From Reinekea marina (GTDB lineage: Bacteria > Pseudomonadota > Gammaproteobacteria > Pseudomonadales > Natronospirillaceae): a stretch of 64,000 nucleotides of DNA. Both the position numbers and the translations under genes were made by a program. A model generated the notes under the pieces. The model saw only the letters and a program-made list of their open reading frames with translations. It was not told where the DNA came from and did no database searches. Positions 1-11,217 of the stretch are shown one piece after another; position 1 is the first letter of the stretch; each line of letters starts with the position of its first letter. The stretch is from assembly GCF_030409715.1 (NCBI RefSeq), contig NZ_JAUFQI010000001.1, positions 2,592,501 through 2,656,500 on the forward strand, read 5' to 3'.

Positions 1-66
1 AGTCGCAGCAGCGGCTACAGAACCTGCACCGATCAAGCCTTTTTTAATGACGTCACGTCTTTTCAT
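1..66 (-). CDS. Tat-signal protein, N-terminal fragment (runs off window)
   Basis: Only the first 22 codons are inside the window. They read MKRRDVIKKGLIGAGSVAAA, a twin-arginine signal (RRDVIKKG) followed by a hydrophobic alanine/glycine stretch, so the protein is probably exported folded through the Tat system. An AGGAG ribosome binding site lies just before the ATG at 64-66. Leaders of this kind are common on TRAP-transporter substrate-binding proteins and exported oxidoreductases, but the mature part is not visible, so its function cannot be given. Confidence 0.7.
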   Translation of the reverse strand, partial: MKRRDVIKKGLIGAGSVAAAAT

Positions 67-456
67 TGTTTTCTCCTGGTTGGTCACCCATATTTCTATT
101 CCTGAAATATCGGTTTTCTTTATAATTGTTTTATAACTGCATAGGCAGTGAACCATCTTACGGAGCGATTTTGATCACTCATATGCGCTTGGTTATTGTT
201 AATATGCGCACTCTAAATCTAACGAAACAAAACACCTTTGAATAGCATTTATTTCAGACTTCCTACTATTGTACGACAAGAAATTCCCAATACCCTCATA
301 CTAAAGTAGCAGATTTTCTCAAAACACTGTTGCAAAAATCGCGCCCTAAAACCGCCATATTTTATTGAACTCTGTACGCAGTCAATGCATTCTAAAAGGG
401 TTTAAAACTAAGTTCCACTAAAGTTCTCTAACACTCAGGTAAGGAGAAACACCACT
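67..456. other. Divergent intergenic region upstream of pntA
   Basis: About 390 bp between the leftward Tat-protein gene and rightward pntA. It is AT-rich and must hold both promoters. I see no operator or RNA structure I can support. The only clear site is the AAGGAG ribosome binding site at about 440 in front of pntA. Confidence 0.5.
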
Positions 457-2013
457 ATGCCGTTAACGATAGCTGTACCACACGATAAGGCTCCAGGCGA
501 GGCTCGTGTACCGGTCAGTCCAGTTACGACTAAGAAATTAGTCGACCTAGGCTTTAATGTTGCCATTGAAAGCAATGCAGGCGCTGCATCACAATTCTCA
601 GATGATGATTACAAAGCCGCCGGCGCGACCATAGAAACAGATGCTCAAGCCTTACAGGCAAGCGCAGATATCATTCTAAAAATCAACGCCCCAAGCAGTA
701 CCACTGAAATCGACCAGTTAAAATCGGGTCAAACGTGGATTTCCTTTTTAGCGCCCGCTCAAAATGAAGACTATTTAGCTGCATTCCAAAACAATGGAGC
801 TTCTGCCATTGCTTTGGAATCCATTCCTAGAATTTCGCGCGCGCAAAAAATGGATATCCTTAGTTCAATGGGAAACATTGCGGGCTACCGCGCTGTTGTT
901 GAAGCTGCAAGTAATTTCGGGCGCTTTTTCACCGGGCAAGTCACCGCTGCCGGTAAAATCCCACCGGCCAAGGTACTCGTTATTGGTGCCGGCGTCGCTG
1001 GCTTAGCGGCTATTGGCGCCGCCAAAAGCATGGGGGCTATTGTTCGCGCTTTTGATACCCGCTTAGAAGTAAAAGAGCAGGTTGAATCGATGGGAGGTGA
1101 GTTTCTTACCGTAGAAATCGATGAAGACGGTGCAGGCTCCGGCGGTTACGCTAAAGAAATGTCAAAAGAGTTCATCGAAGCTGAAATGGCGTTGTTTTTA
1201 GAACAAGCTAAAGAAGTCGACATTATTATCACCACGGCACTCATTCCGGGCCGACCAGCACCTAAGCTGATTACCGAAGACATGGTTAAAGCCATGAAAC
1301 CCGGTTCGGTCGTTGTCGATTTAGCTGCGCCTAACGGCGGAAACTGTGCTTGCACGGTGAAAGATGAGGTCGTACAAGCGCATGGGGTAAATATTGTTGG
1401 CTACACCAACATGGCATCTCGTGCGGCGAGCCAATCCAGTACGTTAATGAGTAACAATATATACAGCCTCATTGAACATATGTGCCCTGAAAAGAATGGC
1501 GAGCTGGTGTTTGATTTAAACGACGAGATTACTCGTGGCTGTACAGTGGTTCACGAAAAAGAAATACTGTGGCCTCCACCACCTCCAAAATTATCGGCCG
1601 CGCCAAAGGTGGTTGAAAAACCTGCGGTTGAGCAAGAACCCAAGCCAGAGCCTGTTAAAAAAGCACAACCCATCGCCCTTTATTGGATTATTGCGGGTGC
1701 GCTAATTCTTGGCTTAGGCAAAGTGGCTCCAGCCGACTTTATGGGCCACTTTACCGTATTTGTCCTGTCTGTTTTTGTCGGTTGGCAAGTGGTTTGGAAC
1801 GTCAGCCATTCTTTGCATACGCCGTTAATGAGTGTGACGAACGCCATTTCAGGCATTGTTATTATTGGCAGTTTGCTTCAGGTTACTTCAGAAGGCTCCA
1901 ACCTTGTGACCATTCTAGCGGCGATCGGTATTTTAGTCACCAGCATTAATATCGCCGGCGGATTCTATGTAACCCGCCGAATGCTCAATATGTTCCGCAA
2001 GGAGGGTCAATAA
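457..2013 (+). CDS. pntA: NAD(P) transhydrogenase subunit alpha
   Basis: Alpha subunit of the proton-translocating transhydrogenase, which moves hydride between NADH and NADP+ using the proton gradient. The 518-residue length is that of the undivided enterobacterial form. The NAD(H)-binding domain I carries the Rossmann motif [18 protein letters not shown] near residue 177. A proline/glutamate-rich linker follows (about residues 370-405), then several membrane helices of domain II (about 410-505). The start ATG has AAGGAG upstream. The TAATG overlap with pntB means the two are translationally coupled. Confidence 0.95.
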   Translation: MPLTIAVPHDKAPGEARVPVSPVTTKKLVDLGFNVAIESNAGAASQFSDDDYKAAGATIETDAQALQASADIILKINAPSSTTEIDQLKSGQTWISFLAPAQNEDYLAAFQNNGASAIALESIPRISRAQKMDILSSMGNIAGYRAVVEAASNFGRFFTGQVTAAGKIPPAKVLVIGAGVAGLAAIGAAKSMGAIVRAFDTRLEVKEQVESMGGEFLTVEIDEDGAGSGGYAKEMSKEFIEAEMALFLEQAKEVDIIITTALIPGRPAPKLITEDMVKAMKPGSVVVDLAAPNGGNCACTVKDEVVQAHGVNIVGYTNMASRAASQSSTLMSNNIYSLIEHMCPEKNGELVFDLNDEITRGCTVVHEKEILWPPPPPKLSAAPKVVEKPAVEQEPKPEPVKKAQPIALYWIIAGALILGLGKVAPADFMGHFTVFVLSVFVGWQVVWNVSHSLHTPLMSVTNAISGIVIIGSLLQVTSEGSNLVTILAAIGILVTSINIAGGFYVTRRMLNMFRKEGQ

Positions 2014-3401
2014 TGACTGGCGTATTATCAATGGCCTACCTATTGGCGGGCATCTTTTTCATTTTATCGCTGAGCGGATTAAGCTCTCAGGAAACTGCGC
2101 GCCGAGGTAATTTCTACGGCATGTCCGGGATGGCAATCGCAATTCTAGCAACAATTGCCGCACCCGAGGTAACCAACTACGGCATCCTCATTACCGCTAT
2201 GTTGGTCGGTGGTGCGATTGGTTTGTGGCTTGCAGTTCGAGTAGAAATGACCGCTATGCCTCAACTTGTCGCCATGTTGCACAGTTTTGTAGGGCTAGCA
2301 GCAGTGTTAATCGGCTGGGGTGGCTATTTAGACCCGTCTATTCATTTAGAAGGTGCTGAAGCGGCCATTCACAATACCGAAATATACCTTGGTATATTTA
2401 TCGGCGCGGTAACGTTAACTGGCTCGTGGGTAGCCTATGGCAAGCTGCAAGGGTCTATTTCTGGTAGCCCGATGACATTACCTTTTCGCCATGGTCTTAA
2501 TGTTATTGCCCTAGTCGCCTCAATTATCATGTTAGTGTTATTCGTTATGGATTCGCACAGTAGCAGCGCCATGATGATGTTGATTGCGATGACCGTCATT
2601 GCCTGCTTGTTAGGTGTGCATTTAGTGGCCGCCATTGGCGGTGCCGATATGCCGGTTGTCGTTTCAATGCTCAACAGTTACTCAGGCTGGGCCGCCGCCG
2701 CAACGGGCTTTATGCTCGGTAACGATCTTCTGATTATTACAGGCGCGTTAGTGGGCTCCAGTGGTGCTATTTTGAGTTACATCATGTGCAAAGCCATGAA
2801 TCGCTCGTTTATCAGCGTTATTTTGGGCGGATTCGGCAACGACAGCAGTTCAACTGCAGGTGATGATACCGAGTACGGTGAGGCGGCGAGTGTTTCGGCC
2901 GAAGAAGCAGGCCAGTGGCTAAAAGATGCGGATCGCATCATTATTACCCCTGGTTTTGGTATGGCCGTAGCGCACGCTCAGCAGGCGGTTGCAGATTTAA
3001 CTGAAAAGCTTCGTAAGCAAGGCAAAGAAGTTCGTTTTGCTATTCACCCTGTCGCCGGGCGCTTGCCTGGGCACATGAACGTATTACTTGCCGAAGCCAA
3101 CGTACCTTACGATTTAGTACTCGAAATGGATGAAATTAATCAAGATTTCCCAAGTACCGATGTTGTAATGGTTATTGGTGCGAATGACATTGTGAACCCA
3201 GATGCGATCGAAAAACCGAACTCTCCTATTGCTGGCATGCCAGTTTTAGAGGTATGGAAAGCAAAAAAGGTCATTGTTCTAAAGCGCTCAATGGCTACAG
3301 GGTATGCCGGTGTTCAAAACCCACTTTTCTTTAAGGAAAACAGCGCCATGTTATTTGGCGATGCAAAAGAAAGTGTGCAGGCATTGGTGAGCAATACTTA
3401 G
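2013..3401 (+). CDS. pntB: NAD(P) transhydrogenase subunit beta
   Basis: Beta subunit of the transhydrogenase, 462 residues, full length. The first ~265 residues are membrane helices of domain II. The C-terminal domain III binds NADP(H), with [16 protein letters not shown] near residue 313 and the later [12 protein letters not shown] and [14 protein letters not shown] segments typical of the family. The gene starts in the TAATG overlap with pntA and is followed by a strong intrinsic terminator, so pntAB is a two-gene operon supplying NADPH. Confidence 0.96.
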   Translation: MTGVLSMAYLLAGIFFILSLSGLSSQETARRGNFYGMSGMAIAILATIAAPEVTNYGILITAMLVGGAIGLWLAVRVEMTAMPQLVAMLHSFVGLAAVLIGWGGYLDPSIHLEGAEAAIHNTEIYLGIFIGAVTLTGSWVAYGKLQGSISGSPMTLPFRHGLNVIALVASIIMLVLFVMDSHSSSAMMMLIAMTVIACLLGVHLVAAIGGADMPVVVSMLNSYSGWAAAATGFMLGNDLLIITGALVGSSGAILSYIMCKAMNRSFISVILGGFGNDSSSTAGDDTEYGEAASVSAEEAGQWLKDADRIIITPGFGMAVAHAQQAVADLTEKLRKQGKEVRFAIHPVAGRLPGHMNVLLAEANVPYDLVLEMDEINQDFPSTDVVMVIGANDIVNPDAIEKPNSPIAGMPVLEVWKAKKVIVLKRSMATGYAGVQNPLFFKENSAMLFGDAKESVQALVSNT

Positions 3402-3420
3402 CCTTTTGCCTTTTAACATG

Positions 3421-3449
3421 AGCCCGCATCGTCAGCGGGCTTTTTTTTG
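3421..3449 (+). terminator. Rho-independent terminator of pntAB
   Basis: Perfect 7-bp stem AGCCCGC/GCGGGCT with a short loop, followed by eight T residues, 20 bp after the pntB stop. It could also help to end the convergent EAL gene. Confidence 0.9.
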
Positions 3450-3471
3450 CCTACCGCTCATATTGCTCTAC

Positions 3472-4716
3472 TTAGCTTATATTCAGAACATCCTCGATCG
3501 GTGACGGTCTTCCGAGTAAAAAGCCTTGAACACTATCTACGGCTAACTCTTTAAGGGAGTTTAACTCGGCCTTTGTTTCAACTCCTTCAGCAATAACGCG
3601 ACAGTTGATAGATTTAGCAAATGCACATAAGGCTTTGGCTAGCAAGAATTTTCGTGGTTGCGAGTGGATATTTTGAGTCAGGCTTAAATCAAGTTTTATA
3701 ATGTCGGCCTGTAACTCAAGCACATGCTGAAAGCTCGCATATCCAGCACCAGCATCGTCTATCGCTAACAATGCACCCTTTTTTCGCAACGGATCTAAGG
3801 CTTCTCGCAAGGCTTCGTAATCTTGCACGGGAGAATGCTCGGTTATTTCAAGCACTACCCTTTTTGCATCTACATTCGCCAACACTTTCTCTAAATGACC
3901 ACTGAGAATGGTCTCTGGAGAGGTATTTACAGCAATGTAATGTGAAGAATTTAAATATTCTAAACCTTTTAAAGCCTTTTCTATTGCAGAAACCTCTAAC
4001 TCTACACCCAATCTTAACTTCGATGCTTCATCAAACCAGACATCCGGCGTTCGATAGGGGTCAGTAAAAAATCTAGATAAAGATTCATACCCAACCACAC
4101 CTTGAGTTTGTAAATTAAAAACCGGCTGATAATAGATAACATGTTTCTCGGTATTCAATACCGACTGAATGCGTTTACTGCAGACATCTCTAAATTTCTC
4201 TGACGTGATGTTTTTTTCAATCAATACACTGGTGATTTCACACGCGGCTTGTAAAAAGGCGAAGTCGCGTTCATTTAACGTCGAATCGGCAGACTCTTTA
4301 TAGCAACAAAAAGTACCATAAACCTCACCGCTTGATAATCGTATAGGCGCTCCCATATAGGAACCGATGGATAATTTTTCAGTCACCGTTAGGTTTCTGG
4401 TAATGTTGTTTTCATGGGTGTCTAAAATAATACTGTCTAAATTTCTGTCCACTATTTTCTTGCAATAAGTCTCTTCTAATGGATCTGAATCTCCAACATT
4501 AATAGCGGCACTGTTGTTATTAGAATCGATAAATCGGAACACCCGCTTACCATCTACAAACTGGGAAATAAACGCAACGTTCATACCCAGGTGTTCACGC
4601 ATAATGGTTAACAATTTATTGAGCTTGTCTTCCACTCGCTCATTGCCAGTAGGTTTACTAACCAGCTGCTCCAGTAAATCACTCTCAAGGTGGTTAGGTG
4701 TTGTGTGAAAGGTCAT
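3472..4716 (-). CDS. GAF-EAL domain protein, putative c-di-GMP phosphodiesterase
   Basis: 414 residues. An N-terminal GAF sensor domain (about 20-165; segment GSYMGAPIRLSSGEVYGTFC) is joined to a C-terminal EAL domain (about 190-410). The EAL catalytic set looks intact: YESLSR for the EAL motif near residue 208, AVNTSP, LEITE, AIDDAGAGYASF, IIKLDLSL, AEGVET and VQGFLLGRP. It should therefore hydrolyse c-di-GMP in the cytoplasm in response to a GAF ligand or redox signal. No membrane segment is seen. It is convergent with pntB and read in the same direction as the next two signalling genes. Confidence 0.85.
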   Translation of the reverse strand: MTFHTTPNHLESDLLEQLVSKPTGNERVEDKLNKLLTIMREHLGMNVAFISQFVDGKRVFRFIDSNNNSAAINVGDSDPLEETYCKKIVDRNLDSIILDTHENNITRNLTVTEKLSIGSYMGAPIRLSSGEVYGTFCCYKESADSTLNERDFAFLQAACEITSVLIEKNITSEKFRDVCSKRIQSVLNTEKHVIYYQPVFNLQTQGVVGYESLSRFFTDPYRTPDVWFDEASKLRLGVELEVSAIEKALKGLEYLNSSHYIAVNTSPETILSGHLEKVLANVDAKRVVLEITEHSPVQDYEALREALDPLRKKGALLAIDDAGAGYASFQHVLELQADIIKLDLSLTQNIHSQPRKFLLAKALCAFAKSINCRVIAEGVETKAELNSLKELAVDSVQGFLLGRPSPIEDVLNIS

Positions 4717-4857
4717 GCTTACTCCGGCAGTGCTTTTCTAGTGCTCGGCTTGAGAATTGTCCAATCTAGCGAGCCGCAGTTATTATTATGTTAATACTCC
4801 AATTAAAAATAGCAGAAATTTACTATATATCCATATAGGTACGTTCTATTTGGCAAC

Positions 4858-7422
4858 CTAGGTTCTCAAATACGGCAATTTAGGAATAAACTGAAATATT
4901 AAAATGACACCGTCAATTTGGTCTTGAGCACTTGTGTATGGGTTTATTGCCACCTTTATGCTTTCTTGGTCTGCGCGTTCGACAAGCCGATCCACCGACT
5001 TTTTACTGGTTTTGGCAAGGTTAATGGCTTCGTTGAGCCCTTCAAAATCAAAGGTTAGAGAAATATCTGTAAATGGCCTGTTTATATCTAAGGGAAGAAG
5101 TTTGACAAAATCTTTTGCTTTCGCCGTAAACTTTCTTATCAACAAATTGGCGTCTAAATAAACAACACCCAAATCTGTACACATCAACAAGGTGTCAAAA
5201 TCAAAATTAGCCGCTTCCAATTCTCTTATTTTCTCTTGATACTCACTGTTAACGGTAAAGAGCTCTTCATTGACGGATTGCAACTCTTCATTACTCGATT
5301 GCAACTCCTCATTAGAGGCCATGAGTTCTTCATTAGAGACTTGTAATTCTTCGGCTAAATTTTCAATATCTTTCTGACGCTCCGCTAGGATTTCCCGCGC
5401 GTCCACCAACGCGGCATCGAGTTTTGATATTTGCCCCGTCATTTGATTATGCCGACGGAAATCTCTTTCCTCTTCAGATTCCGCGCTGGTTAAAGCTCTT
5501 TCAACGATAAAGCTTACCGTAAAATTTTCGACATTTTTCGTTACAGGACTTTCAATAAAGTTACCTTCAATACTGAGTTTTATGTTTTCAGGCAACATAA
5601 CTAAGTTTTCAACTCTAACCGGCAAATGCGTATCTTCGACTCGTTTAATAAGTACACTGACGGCACTGGCAATATCATTATGGAGCAAAGCACTTATATT
5701 GAGTGACGTAGCGCCGGGTACAATTTTTTTTGAAAACAGCTGAGTATCGCCAATGGAATAAATAATATTATGGTGTTTATCTGTAATGATAGTTGGCGGT
5801 GCATAGGTACTTAGTACTACATCTTTTACACGCCCAATCACAGACTGAGCCGACAAACTAAAATCACCCGCTTTTAAAAATGTTTTTACCTTATTCGTTT
5901 GCTCAACAACTTTAGTATGTTTATGCGTTTGGAGTTGTTTTAATCCCGCTTCTAAGAGAGTAATTCGTGTGTCGTTATTTTTTTGATAAATTCTATTTTT
6001 GGAATCAACAGGATAATAGTAATCTGTTAACGCTCCTAATGTTTCAGCAGAGCCTAATAATAAATATCCGTTAGATTTTAAACCAAAATGAAAATACGAC
6101 AATATTCGCTTTTGTGCCGAAGGCTGGAAGTAAATCAATAGATTTCGGCAACTGATTAAATCTAAATTTGAAAAAGGCGGATCAACCGCGACATTGTGGC
6201 TGGTAAACACAACATTCGCCAGCACTCGCTTGCTCAGTTCATAGTGCCCGCCTGCATTAATAAAGTATCGTTCTAAATACTTGGCTGGAACAACCTCTTC
6301 TATATCTTGCTCATAAGTAACGCCCGTTAGATTACGGTATTCAGATCTTTGAATATCGGAGCCGAAAATCCTTACTTCGCGATGCTCGCCTAATTCTTCA
6401 AATGCGTACATAAATAACATACTGAGCGTATAAGCTTCCTCACCGCTCGCACACCCAGGAACCCAAATTCTAATATCCTCATGCTCCGGCTTTTTTACAA
6501 TCATGGGTTTCACTATTTGTTCCAACAGTACCTCCCACACTTCTGGATCGCGAAAAAATTGTGTCACACTAATCAGCATGTCCTTTGCCAACATAGATAC
6601 TTCGACTTTTTCACGAAGCACATATTCGTAGTATTCTTGAATATTATTTATTTCTAGAACACCCATTCGATGTTGAATTCTTCGTTCAGCAGTACCTATT
6701 TTGTATTCCGAGAAATCAATATTTGAGTCTTCTCTGATAAGATCAAATATTTTCTCTGCCAACGAAAAATCGGATTTCCGTTGAGATATTTTTACATCGG
6801 TGTTTAACCGACTATTTACATGCTCACATATAATGCGACTGAGGTCTTTTGCATCGGCTATATGATCTACATCGTTGTTTTCAATAGCGCTATTTGGCAT
6901 GCCATCGAATTCGGCTTCTTGCGGCGATTGACAAAGAGTTAGGGCTCCCACTTGCTGTAAAGACTGAAGACCTTTAGTACCATCATTTCCAGTACCCGAC
7001 AAAATGACACCGTAGGCTCTATTTTGAAACTCTTCCGACAGTGATTTAAAAAAGTAATCAATTGGATGGCGATACTGATTCACCTCAGTTTCTGAGAGCA
7101 CAATACGGCCACCAGCGATAGAAAGGTAGGTGCGTTGCTCTAAAACATATAAGCAACCGCCCTCAATTATCTGAAAATCATTTGCCAACTTAACGTTGAT
7201 AGGACAATGTTTTTCAAGAATTTCATCCATAATGCTTTTAAAATCGGGCGATAAATGCTGAACTAAAATAAACGCCGCTTGGGTAGTGCTAGCAATGCCT
7301 TTAACAAATTGAATGAGAGCACTTAAACTTCCGGCTGAGCAGCCTATGCCAACCACATACTCAGCTTTTTTTATACTAAGTTCAGTGGCATTTATAGACC
7401 TGGTATTTTTTTTATTGCTCAT
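4858..7422 (-). CDS. CheB-CheR fusion protein with coiled coil and PAS domain
   Basis: 854 residues. The N-terminus is a CheB-type methylesterase: [12 protein letters not shown] with the nucleophile Ser, LVQHLSPDF with His and [11 protein letters not shown] with Asp. A CheR methyltransferase follows (about 215-480), with the SAM site [19 protein letters not shown]. Near residue 692 comes a coiled coil of repeated SNEEL units, then a C-terminal PAS-like domain. CheB receiver and CheR receptor-tail features are absent, and no chemoreceptors are nearby. Such fusions usually feed PAS-based signalling rather than plain chemotaxis. The start overlaps the end of the upstream GGDEF-EAL gene by 11 bp, so the two are cotranscribed. 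Confidence 0.9.
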   Translation of the reverse strand: MSNKKNTRSINATELSIKKAEYVVGIGCSAGSLSALIQFVKGIASTTQAAFILVQHLSPDFKSIMDEILEKHCPINVKLANDFQIIEGGCLYVLEQRTYLSIAGGRIVLSETEVNQYRHPIDYFFKSLSEEFQNRAYGVILSGTGNDGTKGLQSLQQVGALTLCQSPQEAEFDGMPNSAIENNDVDHIADAKDLSRIICEHVNSRLNTDVKISQRKSDFSLAEKIFDLIREDSNIDFSEYKIGTAERRIQHRMGVLEINNIQEYYEYVLREKVEVSMLAKDMLISVTQFFRDPEVWEVLLEQIVKPMIVKKPEHEDIRIWVPGCASGEEAYTLSMLFMYAFEELGEHREVRIFGSDIQRSEYRNLTGVTYEQDIEEVVPAKYLERYFINAGGHYELSKRVLANVVFTSHNVAVDPPFSNLDLISCRNLLIYFQPSAQKRILSYFHFGLKSNGYLLLGSAETLGALTDYYYPVDSKNRIYQKNNDTRITLLEAGLKQLQTHKHTKVVEQTNKVKTFLKAGDFSLSAQSVIGRVKDVVLSTYAPPTIITDKHHNIIYSIGDTQLFSKKIVPGATSLNISALLHNDIASAVSVLIKRVEDTHLPVRVENLVMLPENIKLSIEGNFIESPVTKNVENFTVSFIVERALTSAESEEERDFRRHNQMTGQISKLDAALVDAREILAERQKDIENLAEELQVSNEELMASNEELQSSNEELQSVNEELFTVNSEYQEKIRELEAANFDFDTLLMCTDLGVVYLDANLLIRKFTAKAKDFVKLLPLDINRPFTDISLTFDFEGLNEAINLAKTSKKSVDRLVERADQESIKVAINPYTSAQDQIDGVILIFQFIPKLPYLRT

Positions 7423-9538
7423 AATAGTGGGTAATCCATTTTACTAATTTTTTTGGCGGCATTGGTTTCGCAACCGCAAATCCTTGTATACAGTCGCACC
7501 CCATTTTCGATAGTGTTTCACGTTGCAAATCATTTTCAACCCCTTCTGCAACGACTGTTAAGTTGAGGGAGTGAGCTAATCGCAAAACACCATCGACCAA
7601 AGCTCGCTGCTCAGTTTTTTTCAATATCGGCTCAATAAACGATTTATCTAGCTTTATTGCGCTTAACGGAATTTTAGTTAAGTAACTCAGTGAGGAATAA
7701 CCGGTACCAAAATCATCCATATTAATTTGGAACCCTTGATCAATAAGTGACGCTAAGTAATCAATAATATGCTGTTCATCGCTTACAATCATAGACTCGG
7801 TTATTTCTAAGGAAATTTGTGACGGGAGAATGCCTTTATCTGTGATATAAGCTAAAAATTCGGATAAATGAACAATATCGACTATTTGCGATGCGCTTAA
7901 ATTGATAGCGACCCGAAAGCTATGGGAGGCAAGTACGCCCAGTTCCGAAAACAAAGCAATATCACGGCTCACCTGTTCAATCATGCAATATTGTATATCG
8001 GCTATTTTCCCGTGTGATTCAGCTATGGGAATAAAACGATCAGGCGTTATTTGGCCAATATCTTTATTATTCCAACGAATCAAAGCTTCAACCGTCGTTA
8101 TCTCGCCGCTTTTACAATTAACGATCGGTTGGTACACCATATTAAATTCTTTGTTCTCGATGCCCGTCGTCAGTTTTTGAAGAATGTTATAAAAATCGGT
8201 AACCTTTTGAGAGTCATCATTAGTAAAGCGAACATATCGGTTTTTTCCCTGCTTTTTAGCACTGTAAAGCGTTATATCTGCCCTTTGAATTAAATCGTCC
8301 ATTATCAGTTTGGCCGATACTGGCGGTGCACTCACAATCGCTTTATTTGGAATGTAGTCGGAAATGCCAATACTGACCGACGTGTGCAAGGTAATTTTCT
8401 TTATCTGATAAGGAAGCCCTACCCTTTCGATTATCTTGGTTGCAATACCATCAACAACCGATTGATCAATAGCACCAGGAATGATCAACAGAAATTCATC
8501 ACCGCCAAAGCGCGACACTAAATCAGAATCACGTACACTTTCTTTTAATCGCTCCCCGACTTCCTTTAGCAATAAATCACCCACAGGGTGGCCGTATAAG
8601 TCGTTTATCATCTTAAAGCTGTCTAAATCAACGAACAACAAATGAATAGGCTGAGTCAGCTCTTGAGCAATATTTATATAACGCTCTAATTGGTGCAAAA
8701 TAGACAGTCGGTTGTGCAGCCCGGTAATTGGATCAAAATTGGCTAATCGGTGTATTTCGTTTTGCCTTTCGACACGATCAGATACATCTACAAGGGCACC
8801 CACAGCATGGTTTAAAGTCCCATCGGCATTTAATTGGCCTTTGAGTTCCAATTCCAATGTTTTAGTACGGCGACCAGGGCTGTTTATCGCTAAATCTACT
8901 CGAGCAACGCCTTCGGTTGAAAGCTGGCTCACTAATGACTGCAAGCGCTCATGTTGATGCATAAACACATCAATCCACTCTCTTCCGGCCAGCTCCGCTT
9001 CGGTTTTTTCAGTCAGCAAACAAAACTCGCCGTTCACAAACTCGCATTCCCACTCCCCATTTATACTGATGATTCCAATAGGCACACTGTATAAAAGTTT
9101 ATCTATAGATCGGGGCATGCTAGAAATGGCAGGTTGCTTACTGGTTTCACTCATCCAACAGATAAGCCCAAATTCTAGAGGCTCTTGTTCGTTGGCGGCG
9201 CTGGAATTAAGCCGTGTTAAGACTCCTTGCGCCATTAAAGGGTATTTTAAACCGCTGTGTTGAAGGGGGAAATTGACCAATTGGTAAGAAAGATTCTTTT
9301 TAGCATTAAAATTGCGAAGAATTCGCTTTAAGGAGGTAAGCTCTATCGGGTAGGTTGAAGTATCGCTGTTGTTTGTTAAACGACCTAACCAGCGCTTTAA
9401 CGCAGAATTGCAGCTGACGACTACGGCTTCTGCGTTAACGATGGCACTGCCAATGTCGGTTCCGTTGAACAACTCACTCAAAGGTTTAGGTAAATTGGGG
9501 CTTTCGACTTTGCTTTCAGAAGCATTACGTGGCGACAT
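7412..9538 (-). CDS. PAS-GGDEF-EAL bifunctional c-di-GMP signalling protein
   Basis: 708 residues. A PAS region (about 145-260) precedes a GGDEF domain with the canonical motif SRFGGDEFLLI near residue 345, which makes c-di-GMP. An EAL domain follows with VEALIRW near 483, AINLSASQ, LEITESMI, NMDDFGTGYSSLSYL, IKLDKSFI, AEGVEN and IQGFAVAKP, which degrades c-di-GMP. Both catalytic sites look complete, so the net activity must be set by the sensor part. There is no membrane segment. It is the first gene of a pair with the CheB-CheR fusion. Confidence 0.92.
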   Translation of the reverse strand: MSPRNASESKVESPNLPKPLSELFNGTDIGSAIVNAEAVVVSCNSALKRWLGRLTNNSDTSTYPIELTSLKRILRNFNAKKNLSYQLVNFPLQHSGLKYPLMAQGVLTRLNSSAANEQEPLEFGLICWMSETSKQPAISSMPRSIDKLLYSVPIGIISINGEWECEFVNGEFCLLTEKTEAELAGREWIDVFMHQHERLQSLVSQLSTEGVARVDLAINSPGRRTKTLELELKGQLNADGTLNHAVGALVDVSDRVERQNEIHRLANFDPITGLHNRLSILHQLERYINIAQELTQPIHLLFVDLDSFKMINDLYGHPVGDLLLKEVGERLKESVRDSDLVSRFGGDEFLLIIPGAIDQSVVDGIATKIIERVGLPYQIKKITLHTSVSIGISDYIPNKAIVSAPPVSAKLIMDDLIQRADITLYSAKKQGKNRYVRFTNDDSQKVTDFYNILQKLTTGIENKEFNMVYQPIVNCKSGEITTVEALIRWNNKDIGQITPDRFIPIAESHGKIADIQYCMIEQVSRDIALFSELGVLASHSFRVAINLSASQIVDIVHLSEFLAYITDKGILPSQISLEITESMIVSDEQHIIDYLASLIDQGFQINMDDFGTGYSSLSYLTKIPLSAIKLDKSFIEPILKKTEQRALVDGVLRLAHSLNLTVVAEGVENDLQRETLSKMGCDCIQGFAVAKPMPPKKLVKWITHYYEQ

Positions 9539-9801
9539 AACACCACCGATCCAAACTAATGTTGAACATACCCTTCTACCTTTATGAGCAGACTTGGTTA
9601 GATTATCACCAATTTAGCAATGAAGGTAACTTTTTAGGCCCTTCGAATAGACTTAAAATAGCGTCACAACGCCGTAGTTTTGCCTAAATTTAATTGAGAT
9701 AAATGAAAAAGCGCCAAAAATGGCCTGTAGTCAATTGCTAAAATGGCACAAACCCTGCGAATTACAGTGTTCGAAATTAGATCTGTAAATATTAATAAAA
9801 G

Positions 9802-10215
9802 TCAAAAAGGTTCAATGTTGGGTGAAACGTAGGCTTCCCTGGCTTCTTGTGAAAACAAAAGTTCCTTAGAGTAATGAGTTAACATTACATCAACGTCTAG
9901 CAGCTTAGGGTTATGTTCAATAAACTGCTGAGAATCATCATAGACTTTTCCGGCCACTATAAAATGATTTACAGCGTGCAACCAAGCTTGGGTCAAGGTT
10001 GCATGGTACTTTTCAGCAGGGTCTATTCCTGCGTGTTGCAATAAACCATAAAGAGATTGTTTCATTACATCGACAGATTCAACAACGCCATGCTCAACGA
10101 TATAAATATAGGCTAAGCGAACGTGTGCCCTGTGGTTAAAATCGGGCACTGGGAAGCGACAATGCTCTACATCGCTCTTAAAATTAAGATCTTCGAGTGA
10201 GATTTTGTGGTTCAT
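9802..10215 (-). CDS. Conserved hypothetical protein
   Basis: 137 residues with no signal peptide or membrane segment. I do not recognise a named family. Sequence marks are FNHRAHVRLAYIY near the N-terminus, a helical middle with ATLTQAWLHAVNHFI, and a C-terminal LLFSQEAREAYVSPN. The His and Trp content of the middle could suit a ligand or metal site, but that is a guess. It lies just left of the cassette array and has no recognisable attC, so it is either resident chromosome or a decayed cassette. Confidence 0.65.
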   Translation of the reverse strand: MNHKISLEDLNFKSDVEHCRFPVPDFNHRAHVRLAYIYIVEHGVVESVDVMKQSLYGLLQHAGIDPAEKYHATLTQAWLHAVNHFIVAGKVYDDSQQFIEHNPKLLDVDVMLTHYSKELLFSQEAREAYVSPNIEPF

Positions 10216-10268
10216 AAGAAGCCTTGAGTATTAAGTGAGATTAATACAATACAGCCTAAACGGTTACC

Positions 10269-10637
10269 TTACGGCAAATGGCAGACCGCTTCTATATTGT
10301 GACCATCAGGATCTATTACAAAGGCCGCATAATAACTTTCATGATAATTAGGGCGCAAGCCTGGCTTTCCGTTATCTTTGCCTCCAGCCTGTAAAGCTGC
10401 AGAATAAAATTCATCGACCTGTTGCTGAGATTTTGCAGTAAATGCAATGTGAAGAGGAGCGGGTTTTTCCGCCGACTGATAAAAACAAAGCGAAATATCA
10501 CCGTCAGGGTCGTATATCTCTATTCCAAGAGGAGGCCAATCTGTATAACCAGTAATACCTAAAGGCTTTAAGGTACTTTGATAAAAGCGTTTACTCACCT
10601 GAAAATCACAAACGCCAAATTTTACATGATCAAACAT
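10269..10637 (-). CDS. VOC (glyoxalase/bleomycin-resistance) family protein
   Basis: 122 residues, one vicinal-oxygen-chelate domain. MFDHVKFGVCDFQVSKRFYQ opens the first beta-alpha-beta module. Possible metal ligands are His4, the His in LHIAFTA and the Glu in GHNIEAVCH. The ending PDGHNIEAVCH is typical of glyoxalase-like lyases and dioxygenases. Substrate unknown. It is followed 27 bp away by a GNAT gene in the same direction. Confidence 0.85.
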   Translation of the reverse strand: MFDHVKFGVCDFQVSKRFYQSTLKPLGITGYTDWPPLGIEIYDPDGDISLCFYQSAEKPAPLHIAFTAKSQQQVDEFYSAALQAGGKDNGKPGLRPNYHESYYAAFVIDPDGHNIEAVCHLP

Positions 10638-10663
10638 AGTAATTTTCCGTTACATTTTAGGTT

Positions 10664-11152
10664 CTAATGTTCATTTATCTCTTCTAACTCAACATCCACT
10701 AGCGTTTTTGTCATAAACCGGCTATTTGGGTCGGCTGTGTATTGAGCAAAAGGACCGCAATACTCGAAACCATGCTTTTGATAGAGATTTCTCGCAGCTA
10801 AAAAGTAGTCTTGCGAGCCGGTTTCTAAGCTTACAGTTAAATAGCCGTGCTGAGTGGCCAGTTCAAGTACATGATTCAACAACTTAGAAGCAACGCCTAA
10901 ATTACGCGCCGTTTTTACGGTTCTCATTGACTTCAGTTCAATATGCCCGGCGGTCAACCGCTTAGTAGCAATACAACCCAGCAACGAATTGTCATTCCAT
11001 GCGCTGTAAAACTTAATTTCAGGTGCTTTCAGCGCATCCACATCTAACGCATGCACACTTTCCGCTGGCGATGTTGCATACATATCAGCCAGGTGCTCTT
11101 CTAGCAACGCAACAACTTCACCACCCGATAAATCATCAACAATAATGTTCAT
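10664..11152 (-). CDS. GNAT family N-acetyltransferase
   Basis: 162 residues. The acetyl-CoA binding part is seen as ELKSMRTVKTARNLGVASKLLNHVLELA, followed by LETGSQDYFLAARNLYQKHGFEYCGPF, the usual beta-bulge and C-terminal fold. It resembles the YsnE/ElaA-like group. Substrate cannot be read from sequence. It is the last small gene before the first attC-like site of the array. Confidence 0.85.
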   Translation of the reverse strand: MNIIVDDLSGGEVVALLEEHLADMYATSPAESVHALDVDALKAPEIKFYSAWNDNSLLGCIATKRLTAGHIELKSMRTVKTARNLGVASKLLNHVLELATQHGYLTVSLETGSQDYFLAARNLYQKHGFEYCGPFAQYTADPNSRFMTKTLVDVELEEINEH

Positions 11153-11217
11153 TCTTAAAACCTTTTAAGAGCTATGGAAATATTCTTAATTGATAATACA
11201 TTAGATTGAACCCTTCG

